9,232 nt of DNA. Origin: Bacteroidales bacterium. Lineage in GTDB: Bacteria; Bacteroidota; Bacteroidia; Bacteroidales; UBA932. Numbering within the stretch: the first letter of the stretch is position 1; the number at the start of each line of letters is the position of its first letter. Shown here piece after piece: positions 1 to 6,492 of the stretch. The notes below the pieces were generated by a model. The model was not told the origin of the DNA. It saw nothing but the letters and a program-made list of their open reading frames with translations, and made no database searches. The translations under genes and the position numbers were made by a program. The stretch lies in assembly GCA_017551215.1 (NCBI GenBank), contig JAFZMA010000142.1, forward strand, positions 1-9,232, written 5' to 3'.

Positions 1-751
1 ATCCGTAAACCACAAGGTTCATCACAGGACCGTTCAGGGCCATTATGGCCTCAGCCTTAACGTTCAGTCTGAACAGGGAAAGTGCAGCCCTGTCCAGCTT
101 GCTCAGTTCGTGATGCTCACGTACGTATGCCTTCACCACCCTTATCGCGGAGACATTTTCCTGCACAACCGCATTCAAAGTATCGTACTTGCGGAAAATC
201 TGCTGGAAAAGCTTGCTGGCCCTCATTATTATAAGGGTCAGTAAAGTAGCCAGTATCACTATTGCCACAAGGAAGATCAGGCTTAGCCTCGTGTTTATGA
301 AAAAGCACATCACAACGCTGGAAATCAGGTTCAAAGGAGCGCGGAAAGATACCCTGAGAAGCATCTGGATGGCGTTCTGCACATTGGATACGTCCGTTGT
401 CATTCTGGTTACCAGGCCAGCTGTGGAAAACTTGTCTATATCAGAAAACGAAAACCTCTGGATATTCCTGTACATCGCATTCCTGAGATTGGCTGCAATT
501 CCCGTTGAAGAATATGCCGCAAACAGTCCTGCCAGATATCCGAACAGAAGGCTCAGAAACGCCATAAGCACCATATACAGCCCGTACTTGTATACGTTTG
601 GCATACTGCCGGCATTGATGCCTTTATCTATAATTGAGGCAGTTACATAAGGAATCAGCACCCCCATAACCACTTCTGCAGTCGTCCATACCGGAGTAAG
701 GATGGCCGCAGTCCTGTACTGCTTGAACTGTCTTAGAATGGTTCTGTACAT
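1..751 (-). CDS. ABC exporter (permease-ATPase type), N-terminal transmembrane part, truncated by window edge
   Basis: The minus strand reads without a stop from ATG at 751-749 to the left edge, giving about 250 residues beginning MYRTILRQFKQYRT. It resembles the N-terminal membrane domain of MsbA/LmrA-type ABC exporters, which move lipids, drugs or peptides across the inner membrane by ATP hydrolysis. Hydrophobic segments lie near residues 15-40, 57-80 and 140-175. The stretch ENVSAIRVVKAYVREHHE (about 198-215) and the VTRMTTDVSNVQ-like stretch (about 114-125) are typical coupling regions of this fold. The nucleotide-binding domain (Walker A, signature, Walker B) would lie beyond the edge and is not seen. 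The start is supported by a sigma-ABfr promoter about 20 bp upstream (772-803). The substrate cannot be told. A half-transporter that pairs with a second half is likely but unproven. Confidence 0.9.
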   Translation of the reverse strand, partial: MYRTILRQFKQYRTAAILTPVWTTAEVVMGVLIPYVTASIIDKGINAGSMPNVYKYGLYMVLMAFLSLLFGYLAGLFAAYSSTGIAANLRNAMYRNIQRFSFSDIDKFSTAGLVTRMTTDVSNVQNAIQMLLRVSFRAPLNLISSVVMCFFINTRLSLIFLVAIVILATLLTLIIMRASKLFQQIFRKYDTLNAVVQENVSAIRVVKAYVREHHELSKLDRAALSLFRLNVKAEAIMALNGPVMNLVVYG

Positions 752-771
752 AACAGAGGGGTAACCTGCCT

Positions 772-803
772 CAAATTTACACAGATTACCCCAATTTTTC
801 AAA
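772..803 (-). promoter_or_regulatory. Bacteroidota sigma-ABfr promoter of the ABC exporter gene
   Basis: Read on the minus strand, TTTG (803-800) is followed by exactly 20 bases and then TAAATTTG (779-772), a full match to the Bacteroides TTTG/TAnnTTTG consensus. Transcription should begin near 765, leaving a leader of about 15 nt before ATG at 751. The -33 box ends two bases from the large palindrome at 806-948. Confidence 0.75.
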
Positions 804-805
804 CA

Positions 806-948
806 GAAGCTTTAAGGAGCATCAGCGTCTTCTCATAGACTTCGCTTCGCTCTTCCCTCCCACATCGCTGCGCTTGTGGGCCCCTCCCATTCATGTGGCC
901 ATGGGCGGCCACAGTCTATCAAGAAGAGCTGAATGCCCTTAAAGCTTC
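806..948. repeat. 143-bp imperfect palindrome with two internal hairpins
   Basis: The arms 806-840 and 914-948 are inverted copies of each other. The outer 12 bases, GAAGCTTTAAGG, match perfectly. With single-base bulges about 32 of 35 positions pair, ending in ATAGAC/GTCTAT. The 73-nt interior (841-913) is GC-rich and holds two separate stems: CCCACA/TGTGGG (859-864 with 875-880) and TGTGGCC/GGCCACA (894-900 with 907-913). The whole could fold into a branched, cross-shaped structure. It sits between two divergent promoters, so neither predicted transcript enters it. Possibilities are a MITE-like or REP-like dispersed repeat, a cruciform regulatory element, or a small structured RNA; the sequence alone does not decide. 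The only possible target-site duplication is the dinucleotide CA on both sides (804-805, 949-950), which is too short to count. Confidence 0.8.
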
Positions 949-976
949 CATAATTGTCATTGCTTTTGTGACAGGA

Positions 977-1008
977 TTTGTCAAAGAGATGGGAGATGAT
1001 TATATTTG
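977..1008 (+). promoter_or_regulatory. Bacteroidota sigma-ABfr promoter of the nitroreductase-WYL-phosphotransferase operon
   Basis: TTTG (977-980), a 20-base spacer and TATATTTG (1001-1008) match the full consensus. Transcription should begin near 1014, about 16 nt before ATG at 1030. This placement also rules out the in-frame TTG at 1006 as a start codon, because it lies inside the -7 box. Confidence 0.75.
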
Positions 1009-1029
1009 CATAGATACATTTCAACGATT

Positions 1030-1665
1030 ATGGCAGACAATTACCTTGGAAAGAAAATGGAAGACCTGGAGCGCCGCAAGAAGGTTGTTCGGGCAAGGAG
1101 CAATGTCAAGAGTCTGGATACGCTGCTGCTCCGTAACCGCAGTTGCAGGGGATGGGACCCTAAGATCAAAGTCACTGAGGATGACCTGCGTAAGATAGTG
1201 GCAGTCAACACCATGATACCGTCTGCAAAGAACCAGCAGGTACTCCGGTTCAAGTTCCTGACAGGGAAACAGGCCGCTGATTTCTGCCAGTTTATCAAGC
1301 TCGGAGCCCTGCTCCCGGAGCTTACGCTTCCGCCAAAGGGGATGGAACCGTCTGCCTTCATTATTATCTGCTCAACCATACCGGAAAACAAGTGGGTGGA
1401 TATGGATCTTGGCATTGCGGCCCAGAGCATGCTGCTTAAGGCTGTGGAGATGGGCTTGACCGGAATATGCATTGGTGCTTTCAACAAGGCCGAGGCCCAG
1501 AAGCTGGTTCCGGAAGGCCTTGAGCCTGTTCTGGCCATTGCTCTGGGAAAGAGCGCTGAAAAGTACCAGATTCTCCACATCGCTGAGGATGAGAATCATA
1601 ACTACTTCAGAGAAAACGGAATACATTATATCCCAAAGGTAAGGATTGAAGATTTGATCATTTAA
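1030..1665 (+). CDS. nitroreductase-family FMN oxidoreductase
   Basis: The protein has 211 residues, the usual length for the nitroreductase family of soluble flavin enzymes that reduce nitro, quinone or related substrates with NAD(P)H. Family features in order are an Arg/Ser-rich FMN-phosphate region RNRSCRGW (about 35-42), PSAKNQQ (about 64-70) in the place of the family's PSxxNxQ flavin-binding stretch, and DMDLGIAAQSMLLKAVEMGL plus GICIGAFN (about 124-152), the core helix and flavin-side loop. A near-terminal LAIALGKSAEK (about 168-178) matches the usual conserved LGxP-like strand end. ATG 1030 is chosen because the promoter's -7 box ends at 1008. It is first in a probable operon, with the WYL gene starting 11 nt after its stop. 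The true substrate is unknown, and some family members are flavin- or cofactor-processing enzymes rather than nitroreductases. Confidence 0.9.
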   Translation: MADNYLGKKMEDLERRKKVVRARSNVKSLDTLLLRNRSCRGWDPKIKVTEDDLRKIVAVNTMIPSAKNQQVLRFKFLTGKQAADFCQFIKLGALLPELTLPPKGMEPSAFIIICSTIPENKWVDMDLGIAAQSMLLKAVEMGLTGICIGAFNKAEAQKLVPEGLEPVLAIALGKSAEKYQILHIAEDENHNYFRENGIHYIPKVRIEDLII

Positions 1666-1676
1666 AAGCCCAATTT

Positions 1677-2576
1677 ATGGATCAGCCCAAAGTAGAGAGG
1701 ATGCTTCGCCTGATGATGCTTCTGGCAAGCAACCGCAACTATACCGTAAATGACCTGGCAGACAAGCTGGAGACCTCCTACAGGTCCATTTACCGCTACA
1801 TAGACACATTCAAGGAAGCCGGCTTTGTAATCCACAAAAGCGGAGACTGCTATCATATAGCCAAGGAAAGCCCTTTCTTCAAGGACATCTCCCAGTTGGT
1901 GCATTTCACTGACGAAGAGGCATATATGGTTAACCGCCTGATAGACGGAATAGACGACACCAACGTCATCAAGCAGAACCTCAGACGCAAGCTGGCCACC
2001 ATCTACAGCATTTCGTCCATTGCAGACGTGGTGGTGAAAAACGAGAATGCAGGCAACGTGAACGCCCTTATTGAGGCCATTCAGGAGAAGAAACAGGTGA
2101 TACTAAAAGACTATGCCAGCTCCCACACCGGAAAGGTGGCTGACCGCAGGGTAGAACCGTATAAGTTCACAACCAACTATATATCAGTATGGTGCTATGA
2201 CCCTACTGACAGGAAAAACAAGCTTTTCAAGACAGAAAGAATTGGCTCCGTGACAGTCCTTGACAAGCTCTGGCAGCACGAAAAAGACCATCAGGCGGCC
2301 TTTATGGACATATTCCGCTTCAGCAGTTCAGAAACAGAGGAGATTGAATTACGCCTTAGCCTCAGAGCCAAAAACCTCATAGAGGAAGAATACCCGCTAA
2401 GCGGCAAGTTCATAACGCAATCAGGTGAAAACGAATGGGTTCTAAAGACCACAATATGCTCATCCTTTGGGGCCGCCAGGTTCATTGCCGGCCTGCCGAA
2501 CGATATTAAAGTAGTGAAAGGCCGCAAACTGCGCAAATGCCTGCGCGACTATGCCGTGAGCCTGGCCGCAATCTAA
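1677..2576 (+). CDS. HTH/WYL-domain transcriptional regulator (first copy)
   Basis: This 299-residue protein has an N-terminal winged helix-turn-helix (about 1-62, with YTVNDLADKLETSYRSIYRY as HTH core), a WYL domain (about 128-200) and a C-terminal WCX-like region (about 222-290, including WVLKTTICSSFGAARFIAGL). WYL proteins are mostly ligand-responsive DNA-binding regulators; some respond to nucleotides or nucleic acid. The place of the signature tripeptide is degenerate: after VEPYKF the strand reads TTNYISVWCYDP, so the W-Y-L residues themselves are not kept, although the nearby RRVEPY and KTERIGSV stretches fit the fold. It lies 11 nt after the nitroreductase and 17 nt before the membrane phosphotransferase, so it probably controls its own operon. 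That target is inference. Confidence 0.88.
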   Translation: MDQPKVERMLRLMMLLASNRNYTVNDLADKLETSYRSIYRYIDTFKEAGFVIHKSGDCYHIAKESPFFKDISQLVHFTDEEAYMVNRLIDGIDDTNVIKQNLRRKLATIYSISSIADVVVKNENAGNVNALIEAIQEKKQVILKDYASSHTGKVADRRVEPYKFTTNYISVWCYDPTDRKNKLFKTERIGSVTVLDKLWQHEKDHQAAFMDIFRFSSSETEEIELRLSLRAKNLIEEEYPLSGKFITQSGENEWVLKTTICSSFGAARFIAGLPNDIKVVKGRKLRKCLRDYAVSLAAI

Positions 2577-2593
2577 ACCGTAAAAAACTGAAA

Positions 2594-4417
2594 ATGAGAA
2601 GCAGGCTTCTGTTCATAATAAGGTATTTCATTCATCTTGTGGTGCTTTTTGCTCTTCAGAAGCCCCTTTTCATGCTCTTTGCAGGAGAGCACAGCTGGAG
2701 GTTTACAGACTGTCTGAACGTTATGTGGCACGGCCTGAGCATGGACCTTTCCACTGCCGCCTACCTTTGCGTTGTTCCGTGGCTGATAGCCATTGCAAGT
2801 CTCTGGTTAAAAGGTATTAAGCCCAAGAAGCACCTAAGGCCTTACAACATTATAATAGCTCTGGCTCTCAGCTTGGTTTTTGTCGCCGACATATCCCTAT
2901 ACCCATTCTGGCAGTTCAAACTGGACGCATCCGTATTCATCTATCTGGACAACCCATCCGACGCCGCTGCAAGTGTCTCTGCCGGATACCTGGCAATCAG
3001 GATATTGGCCATAGCGGCCTATGCCATTGTGGTTTACCTGCTACTTAACCGGACTACTCCCAAGTCCTTTGACTATTCGCAAGATAGACCTAAGGGAAGA
3101 GTGGCCTCTGTTGTGGCGCTGCTCCTTGCCGGAGGACTGGTTTTCCTTGCCATAAGGGGCGGAGTCAAGGAATCTGTGATGAACGTGGGAAGGGCTTATT
3201 TCTGCGACAGGCAGTTCCTAAACCACAGTGCCGTAAACCCTGCCTTCAGCCTCTTTTCATCCATCGGAAAGAGCAAGGATTTCAGCCGTCAGTATCGCTT
3301 TATGAGCGAGGAAAAGGCACAGGTTTATTTCGATTCCTTCTACAACCAGGGACGGGATACATCGCTGAGCATAAAGCTATTGAACACCCGAAGGCCTAAC
3401 GTTCTCGTTATTGAGATGGAGAGTTTCGGCTCCACCTACACAGATCCGCAGATTCCGGGATACTCCAGGGAAACCGTGGCCCCTAATTGGTGGAGAATCG
3501 CTGAGGAAGGTATACTGTTCAGCAACCTATGGTGCAACAGTTACCGAACAGACAGGGGAACTGTCAGCATTTTCAGCGCCTGGCCGGCCTTCCCGAAAAC
3601 CTCCCTTATGAAGCAGCCGAAAGTTGTGGAGAAACTGCCAAGACTTGCCGAGGCGTTCCTCCGCGATGGCTATTCCACCCACTTCCTATATGGTGGGGAC
3701 ATAAACTTCACCAACACAAAGGGTTACCTTATAACCAACGGCTTTAGGAACCTCATCGCCGATACAGATTTCACTCAAAAGGAGCAGAAGAGCAACAAGT
3801 GGGGAGTGGACGATGCCATAACCTTCCGTTTCCTTGAAAAACAGCTTAAGGACCTGGATAGCCCGTGGTTCTACGGCTTCCTAACCCTATCCAGCCACGA
3901 GCCATTCGATGTACCGGAAAAACTGTTGGAAGACAAAGTTCTGAATTCAGCAGCTTATACGGACAGATGCCTTGGAATGCTCATAGACAGCCTCAGAAAC
4001 AGCCCTGTTTGGGACAATCTCCTCATTGTAATACTTCCTGACCACAATATGCTCTACGGGCAATCCTACGGCCCTGAATACTTCAAAAACCGTATGATAT
4101 GGACTGGAGGAGCCATATCTGCTCCGGGAACGGAAATCAACACGATTATGAACCAGAGCGATGTGGCAGCAACACTACTGGCCCAGCTGGGAATGAGCAT
4201 TGAAAACTTCCCGCTCAGCCGCAACATCCTCTCCCCATCATACACAGTCCCAAGCGCTTTCTGCTGCTACAACAACGGCTTTATTGTCGCCGACACCCTC
4301 TCTGCGATTACATACAATCTTGACATGATGCAGGATAACGGTCCAGAGGACAAAGAAACAGCCGGTAAGGCCCTCCTCCAGAGCCTGTATGACAAATTGG
4401 ACTCTTTAACGCATTAA
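2594..4417 (+). CDS. LTA-synthase/sulfatase-type membrane phosphotransferase
   Basis: The protein has 607 residues. The N-terminal half has five hydrophobic helices (about 8-30, 52-72, 84-106, 131-151, 170-188). The C-terminal half is a periplasmic alkaline-phosphatase-superfamily domain (about 265-560), the arrangement of LtaS, MdoB and related phosphoglycerol or phosphoethanolamine transferases. The metal site is visible: Glu276 in EMESFG, probable nucleophile Thr323 in TDRGTVS, His435 in LSSHEPF and Asp483-His484 in LPDHNM. It should transfer a phospho-alcohol head group from a phospholipid onto a glycan or lipid at the outer face of the inner membrane. Gram-negative bacteria lack lipoteichoic acid, so the acceptor is unknown. 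The reading frame is open from ATG 2537, inside the WYL gene, but ATG 2594 is preferred: it follows that stop by 17 nt and puts the short basic MRSR directly before the first helix. Confidence 0.9.
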   Translation: MRSRLLFIIRYFIHLVVLFALQKPLFMLFAGEHSWRFTDCLNVMWHGLSMDLSTAAYLCVVPWLIAIASLWLKGIKPKKHLRPYNIIIALALSLVFVADISLYPFWQFKLDASVFIYLDNPSDAAASVSAGYLAIRILAIAAYAIVVYLLLNRTTPKSFDYSQDRPKGRVASVVALLLAGGLVFLAIRGGVKESVMNVGRAYFCDRQFLNHSAVNPAFSLFSSIGKSKDFSRQYRFMSEEKAQVYFDSFYNQGRDTSLSIKLLNTRRPNVLVIEMESFGSTYTDPQIPGYSRETVAPNWWRIAEEGILFSNLWCNSYRTDRGTVSIFSAWPAFPKTSLMKQPKVVEKLPRLAEAFLRDGYSTHFLYGGDINFTNTKGYLITNGFRNLIADTDFTQKEQKSNKWGVDDAITFRFLEKQLKDLDSPWFYGFLTLSSHEPFDVPEKLLEDKVLNSAAYTDRCLGMLIDSLRNSPVWDNLLIVILPDHNMLYGQSYGPEYFKNRMIWTGGAISAPGTEINTIMNQSDVAATLLAQLGMSIENFPLSRNILSPSYTVPSAFCCYNNGFIVADTLSAITYNLDMMQDNGPEDKETAGKALLQSLYDKLDSLTH

Positions 4418-4439
4418 AATTGCGTATTTCTGGTGTAAA

Positions 4440-4471
4440 GTTGTAAATATTAGAGATTTTTTATACTTTTG
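4440..4471 (+). promoter_or_regulatory. Bacteroidota sigma-ABfr promoter of the second WYL-HAD operon
   Basis: GTTG (4440-4443, one mismatch to TTTG), a 20-base spacer and TACTTTTG (4464-4471) form the element. Transcription should start near 4478, giving a leader of about 35 nt before ATG 4513. The surrounding bases are AT-rich, as usual for these promoters. Confidence 0.7.
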
Positions 4472-4499
4472 CGCAAAGAAGATGCAAACATATTTGCGC
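4468..4499. promoter_or_regulatory. candidate operator: TTTGCGC palindrome and repeat overlapping promoter and leader
   Basis: TTTGCGCAAA at 4468-4477 is a perfect 10-bp palindrome that overlaps the end of the -7 box. A second TTTGCGC lies at 4493-4499, a direct repeat with 25-bp spacing. The same copy is also an inverted match to GCGCAAA at 4471-4477, so the leader RNA could form a 7-bp stem with a 15-nt loop. The position suits a repressor or autoregulatory site for the WYL gene just downstream. No such site is known to me for this protein, so the function is inferred. Confidence 0.4.
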
Positions 4500-4512
4500 T
4501 CAAGTATCTGAT

Positions 4513-5631
4513 ATGTCTGTTACCTCAAACGCACTGCTAAGGCACATAACCATAGATGCCTGCCTGAGAGATACCGCTCACAAGTATTCTCTCCAGGATC
4601 TCATTGCTGCCTGTACAAGAGCAGTTAAGGAGAACAGCAAGGGCAGGGTCAAAGACAATTTTGCAGTGTCCACCAGAACCGTACAGCTTGACCTTCAGAT
4701 GATGAGGGACAAGAAAAAGGGCTATAACGCCCCTATCGTAGTCTACGAGCAGAAATACTACAAGTATTCGGATCCGGACTACTCAATCGGCAATGCAAAC
4801 GTAAAGCAGACAGCCCTCACGCCACTGTCAGAGATAGCGGAAACCCTTGAAAGGTATTCCAGGATGGCAGGAATGGAGTCTCTGGAAGGAGCTGTTGATC
4901 TCATCCGGGAATGTCTGGAGGTTAAGGTAAACGGAGCTTTCCAGAAAATCAGAAGACAGAAGGCCGCTAAACCGTCCGGAGGAGCGTTCCTGGACATAAT
5001 CAAGGATGCGGTTATACATCGCAGAGTATTGAGCCTCAGCTTCACAGATGAAAGAGGATTTGCCCGCGAGATGATATTTTACCCTCTCCACCTAACCACC
5101 TGGAAAGACAAGTGGTTCTGCCTTGGATATGTGGACGGCAAGGAAGGAGTGCAGGCAGTGCAGACAGATTGCGTTACAAGCTACTCCTACGCTATTCTGC
5201 CGTTCCCGCCTAACTACAGGTTCAACGCAGAAGAGTATTTTGCGGACATAATAGGCATAAGCCACCCTGCGGAAAAGAAGGAAGACATTGTGATCAAGGC
5301 AGAAGGCGTTATATCCAGGTATCTGATACAGAACCCTCTGCATCCTTCACAGAAGCTCTCCCTCAAGGACGAGGACGGAAGCTGCACATTCCGCCTGAGC
5401 ATCATCCCTAACGACGAATTCTTCAGATGGGTTTACGAGAACCATCCGTATATAACTATCCAAAACCCAAAATATCTGGAAACCAGAGCGAACGACTTCA
5501 TACGCAACGTGGTTTCAGACCTGCCTAGCCCTATGCCTGCAGCTGAAGCCAAATCCAGGAAAGAGAAAGAAACAAAGAAAAAGAAGAAGCAGGAAAAACA
5601 GGAGGAAGACCTTTTCTCTTCTCTATTCTGA
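4513..5631 (+). CDS. WYL-domain transcriptional regulator (second copy) with charged C-terminal tail
   Basis: This 372-residue protein has an N-terminal helical, HTH-like region (about 1-90; VSTRTVQLDLQMMR at about 52-65 looks like the recognition helix). It is followed by a linker, a WYL domain (about 158-230) and a C-terminal WCX-like region (about 255-335). The WYL position reads WKDKWFCLGYVDG (about 197-209), closer to consensus than in the upstream regulator, with Trp201-Phe202-Cys203 at the tripeptide. Residues from about 347 form a Lys/Glu-rich tail ending in the hydrophobic EDLFSSLF, which is not a normal part of the family. The gene has its own promoter and is followed after 24 nt by the HAD gene, with which it is probably co-transcribed. 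It is only distantly similar to the first WYL protein, so this is not a recent duplication. Its ligand and targets are unknown. Confidence 0.88.
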   Translation: MSVTSNALLRHITIDACLRDTAHKYSLQDLIAACTRAVKENSKGRVKDNFAVSTRTVQLDLQMMRDKKKGYNAPIVVYEQKYYKYSDPDYSIGNANVKQTALTPLSEIAETLERYSRMAGMESLEGAVDLIRECLEVKVNGAFQKIRRQKAAKPSGGAFLDIIKDAVIHRRVLSLSFTDERGFAREMIFYPLHLTTWKDKWFCLGYVDGKEGVQAVQTDCVTSYSYAILPFPPNYRFNAEEYFADIIGISHPAEKKEDIVIKAEGVISRYLIQNPLHPSQKLSLKDEDGSCTFRLSIIPNDEFFRWVYENHPYITIQNPKYLETRANDFIRNVVSDLPSPMPAAEAKSRKEKETKKKKKQEKQEEDLFSSLF

Positions 5632-5655
5632 TTTAGGATAATAGATTGATTTGCA

Positions 5656-6492
5656 ATGAAAAAGAAGAATGAGAAGCCCATAGTGGCTCTGATATACGAC
5701 TTTGACGGGACACTCGCTCCCGGCAACATGCAGGAGTATTCCTTCATAAACGCCGTGGGCAGAAGCAAGGACGAGTTCTGGGGAGAAACCCACGTAATGG
5801 CTCAAAAGCAGGATGCGGACGGAGTGCTGATCTATATGCTGCTGATGCTGGAGGAAGCCAGGCGCAAAGGCATCCGCCTGACAAGGAAACGCCTGCGCTC
5901 ATTCGGGCGGGACATCACTTATTTCAAGGGCGTTGAAACCTGGTTTTCAAGGATAAAGGAGATTGGAAGAAAAGAAGGGGTCATTGTTGAACATTACATA
6001 AATTCATCAGGTCTTCTGGAAATTATGGAGGGAACCAGCATTGCCAGGGAATTCAAGGCCATATTCGCAAGTTCCTTCTATTACGGCAAGGACGGATGCG
6101 CAATCTGGCCCGCTTCAGCCGTAAACTACACCAACAAGACCCAGTTCCTCTTCAAGATTAACAAGGGAATCCTCAACATCCACGACAGCGAGAAGATAAA
6201 CTCCTCTGTACCAGAGGAAGAGAAAAGGGTATCCTTCTCTAATATGATTTACTTCGGCGACGGGGAAACAGACGTGCCTTGCATGAAACTCACCCGCCAG
6301 CTGGGAGGAACATCCATTGCCGTGTACAACTCTTCTCCTGCCTCCAAGGAGGTGGCACAGAGGCTGTTCGAGCAGCACAGGGTAAGTTTCACCTGCCCTG
6401 CTGACTACAGCAAGGGAAGCCTGGTTGAGGAAATTGTCACAAGACTTATAAGGAAGATTAAAGCAGACGACGCTTTATCGTCTCTTCGATGA
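5656..6492 (+). CDS. HAD-superfamily phosphatase
   Basis: The protein has 278 residues and all four HAD motifs: motif I DFDGT (nucleophile Asp15, acid/base Asp17), motif II INSSG (Ser117 or Ser118), a motif III lysine in the region 161-170 (NKTQFLFKINK), and motif IV FGDGETD (about 200-206, metal-binding acidic residues). A helical cap of about 100 residues sits between motifs I and II, resembling the C1 cap of phosphoserine-phosphatase-like enzymes. It should hydrolyse a small phosphate ester in the cytoplasm by an aspartyl-phosphate intermediate; the substrate is not readable from sequence. It follows the second WYL gene by 24 nt without an intervening promoter, so a joint operon is likely. 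Its last 35 bases overlap, on the opposite strand, the 3' end of the kinase-like gene. Confidence 0.88.
   Translation: MKKKNEKPIVALIYDFDGTLAPGNMQEYSFINAVGRSKDEFWGETHVMAQKQDADGVLIYMLLMLEEARRKGIRLTRKRLRSFGRDITYFKGVETWFSRIKEIGRKEGVIVEHYINSSGLLEIMEGTSIAREFKAIFASSFYYGKDGCAIWPASAVNYTNKTQFLFKINKGILNIHDSEKINSSVPEEEKRVSFSNMIYFGDGETDVPCMKLTRQLGGTSIAVYNSSPASKEVAQRLFEQHRVSFTCPADYSKGSLVEEIVTRLIRKIKADDALSSLR

Noticed and set aside
189..650. 153-codon plus-strand open frame opposite the ABC exporter
   Set aside because: The minus-strand frame is clearly an ABC exporter over the whole stretch; the plus frame has no recognisable motif.
833..1024. Minus-strand 63-codon open frame, and a plus-strand frame from 893, across the palindrome
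   Set aside because: Both are read through the inverted repeat and promoter region, have odd composition for this genome, and resemble no family. The structure explains the sequence better than coding does.
1006..1029. TTG at 1006 as the nitroreductase start, adding eight residues
   Set aside because: It lies inside the -7 promoter box, so it would be upstream of the transcription start; ATG 1030 fits.
1041..1580. 179-codon minus-strand open frame opposite the nitroreductase
   Set aside because: It is a shadow of a well-supported coding gene; its product is Ser/Arg-rich and low in family-like motifs.
4409..4425. ACGCA/TGCGT hairpin over the stop codon of the membrane phosphotransferase as a terminator
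   Set aside because: A 5-bp stem with a 7-nt loop and no following T-run is too weak to call.
1677..5631. The two WYL genes as a recent tandem duplication
   Set aside because: Lengths (299 and 372 residues), HTH regions and signature residues differ throughout; they share only the domain order.
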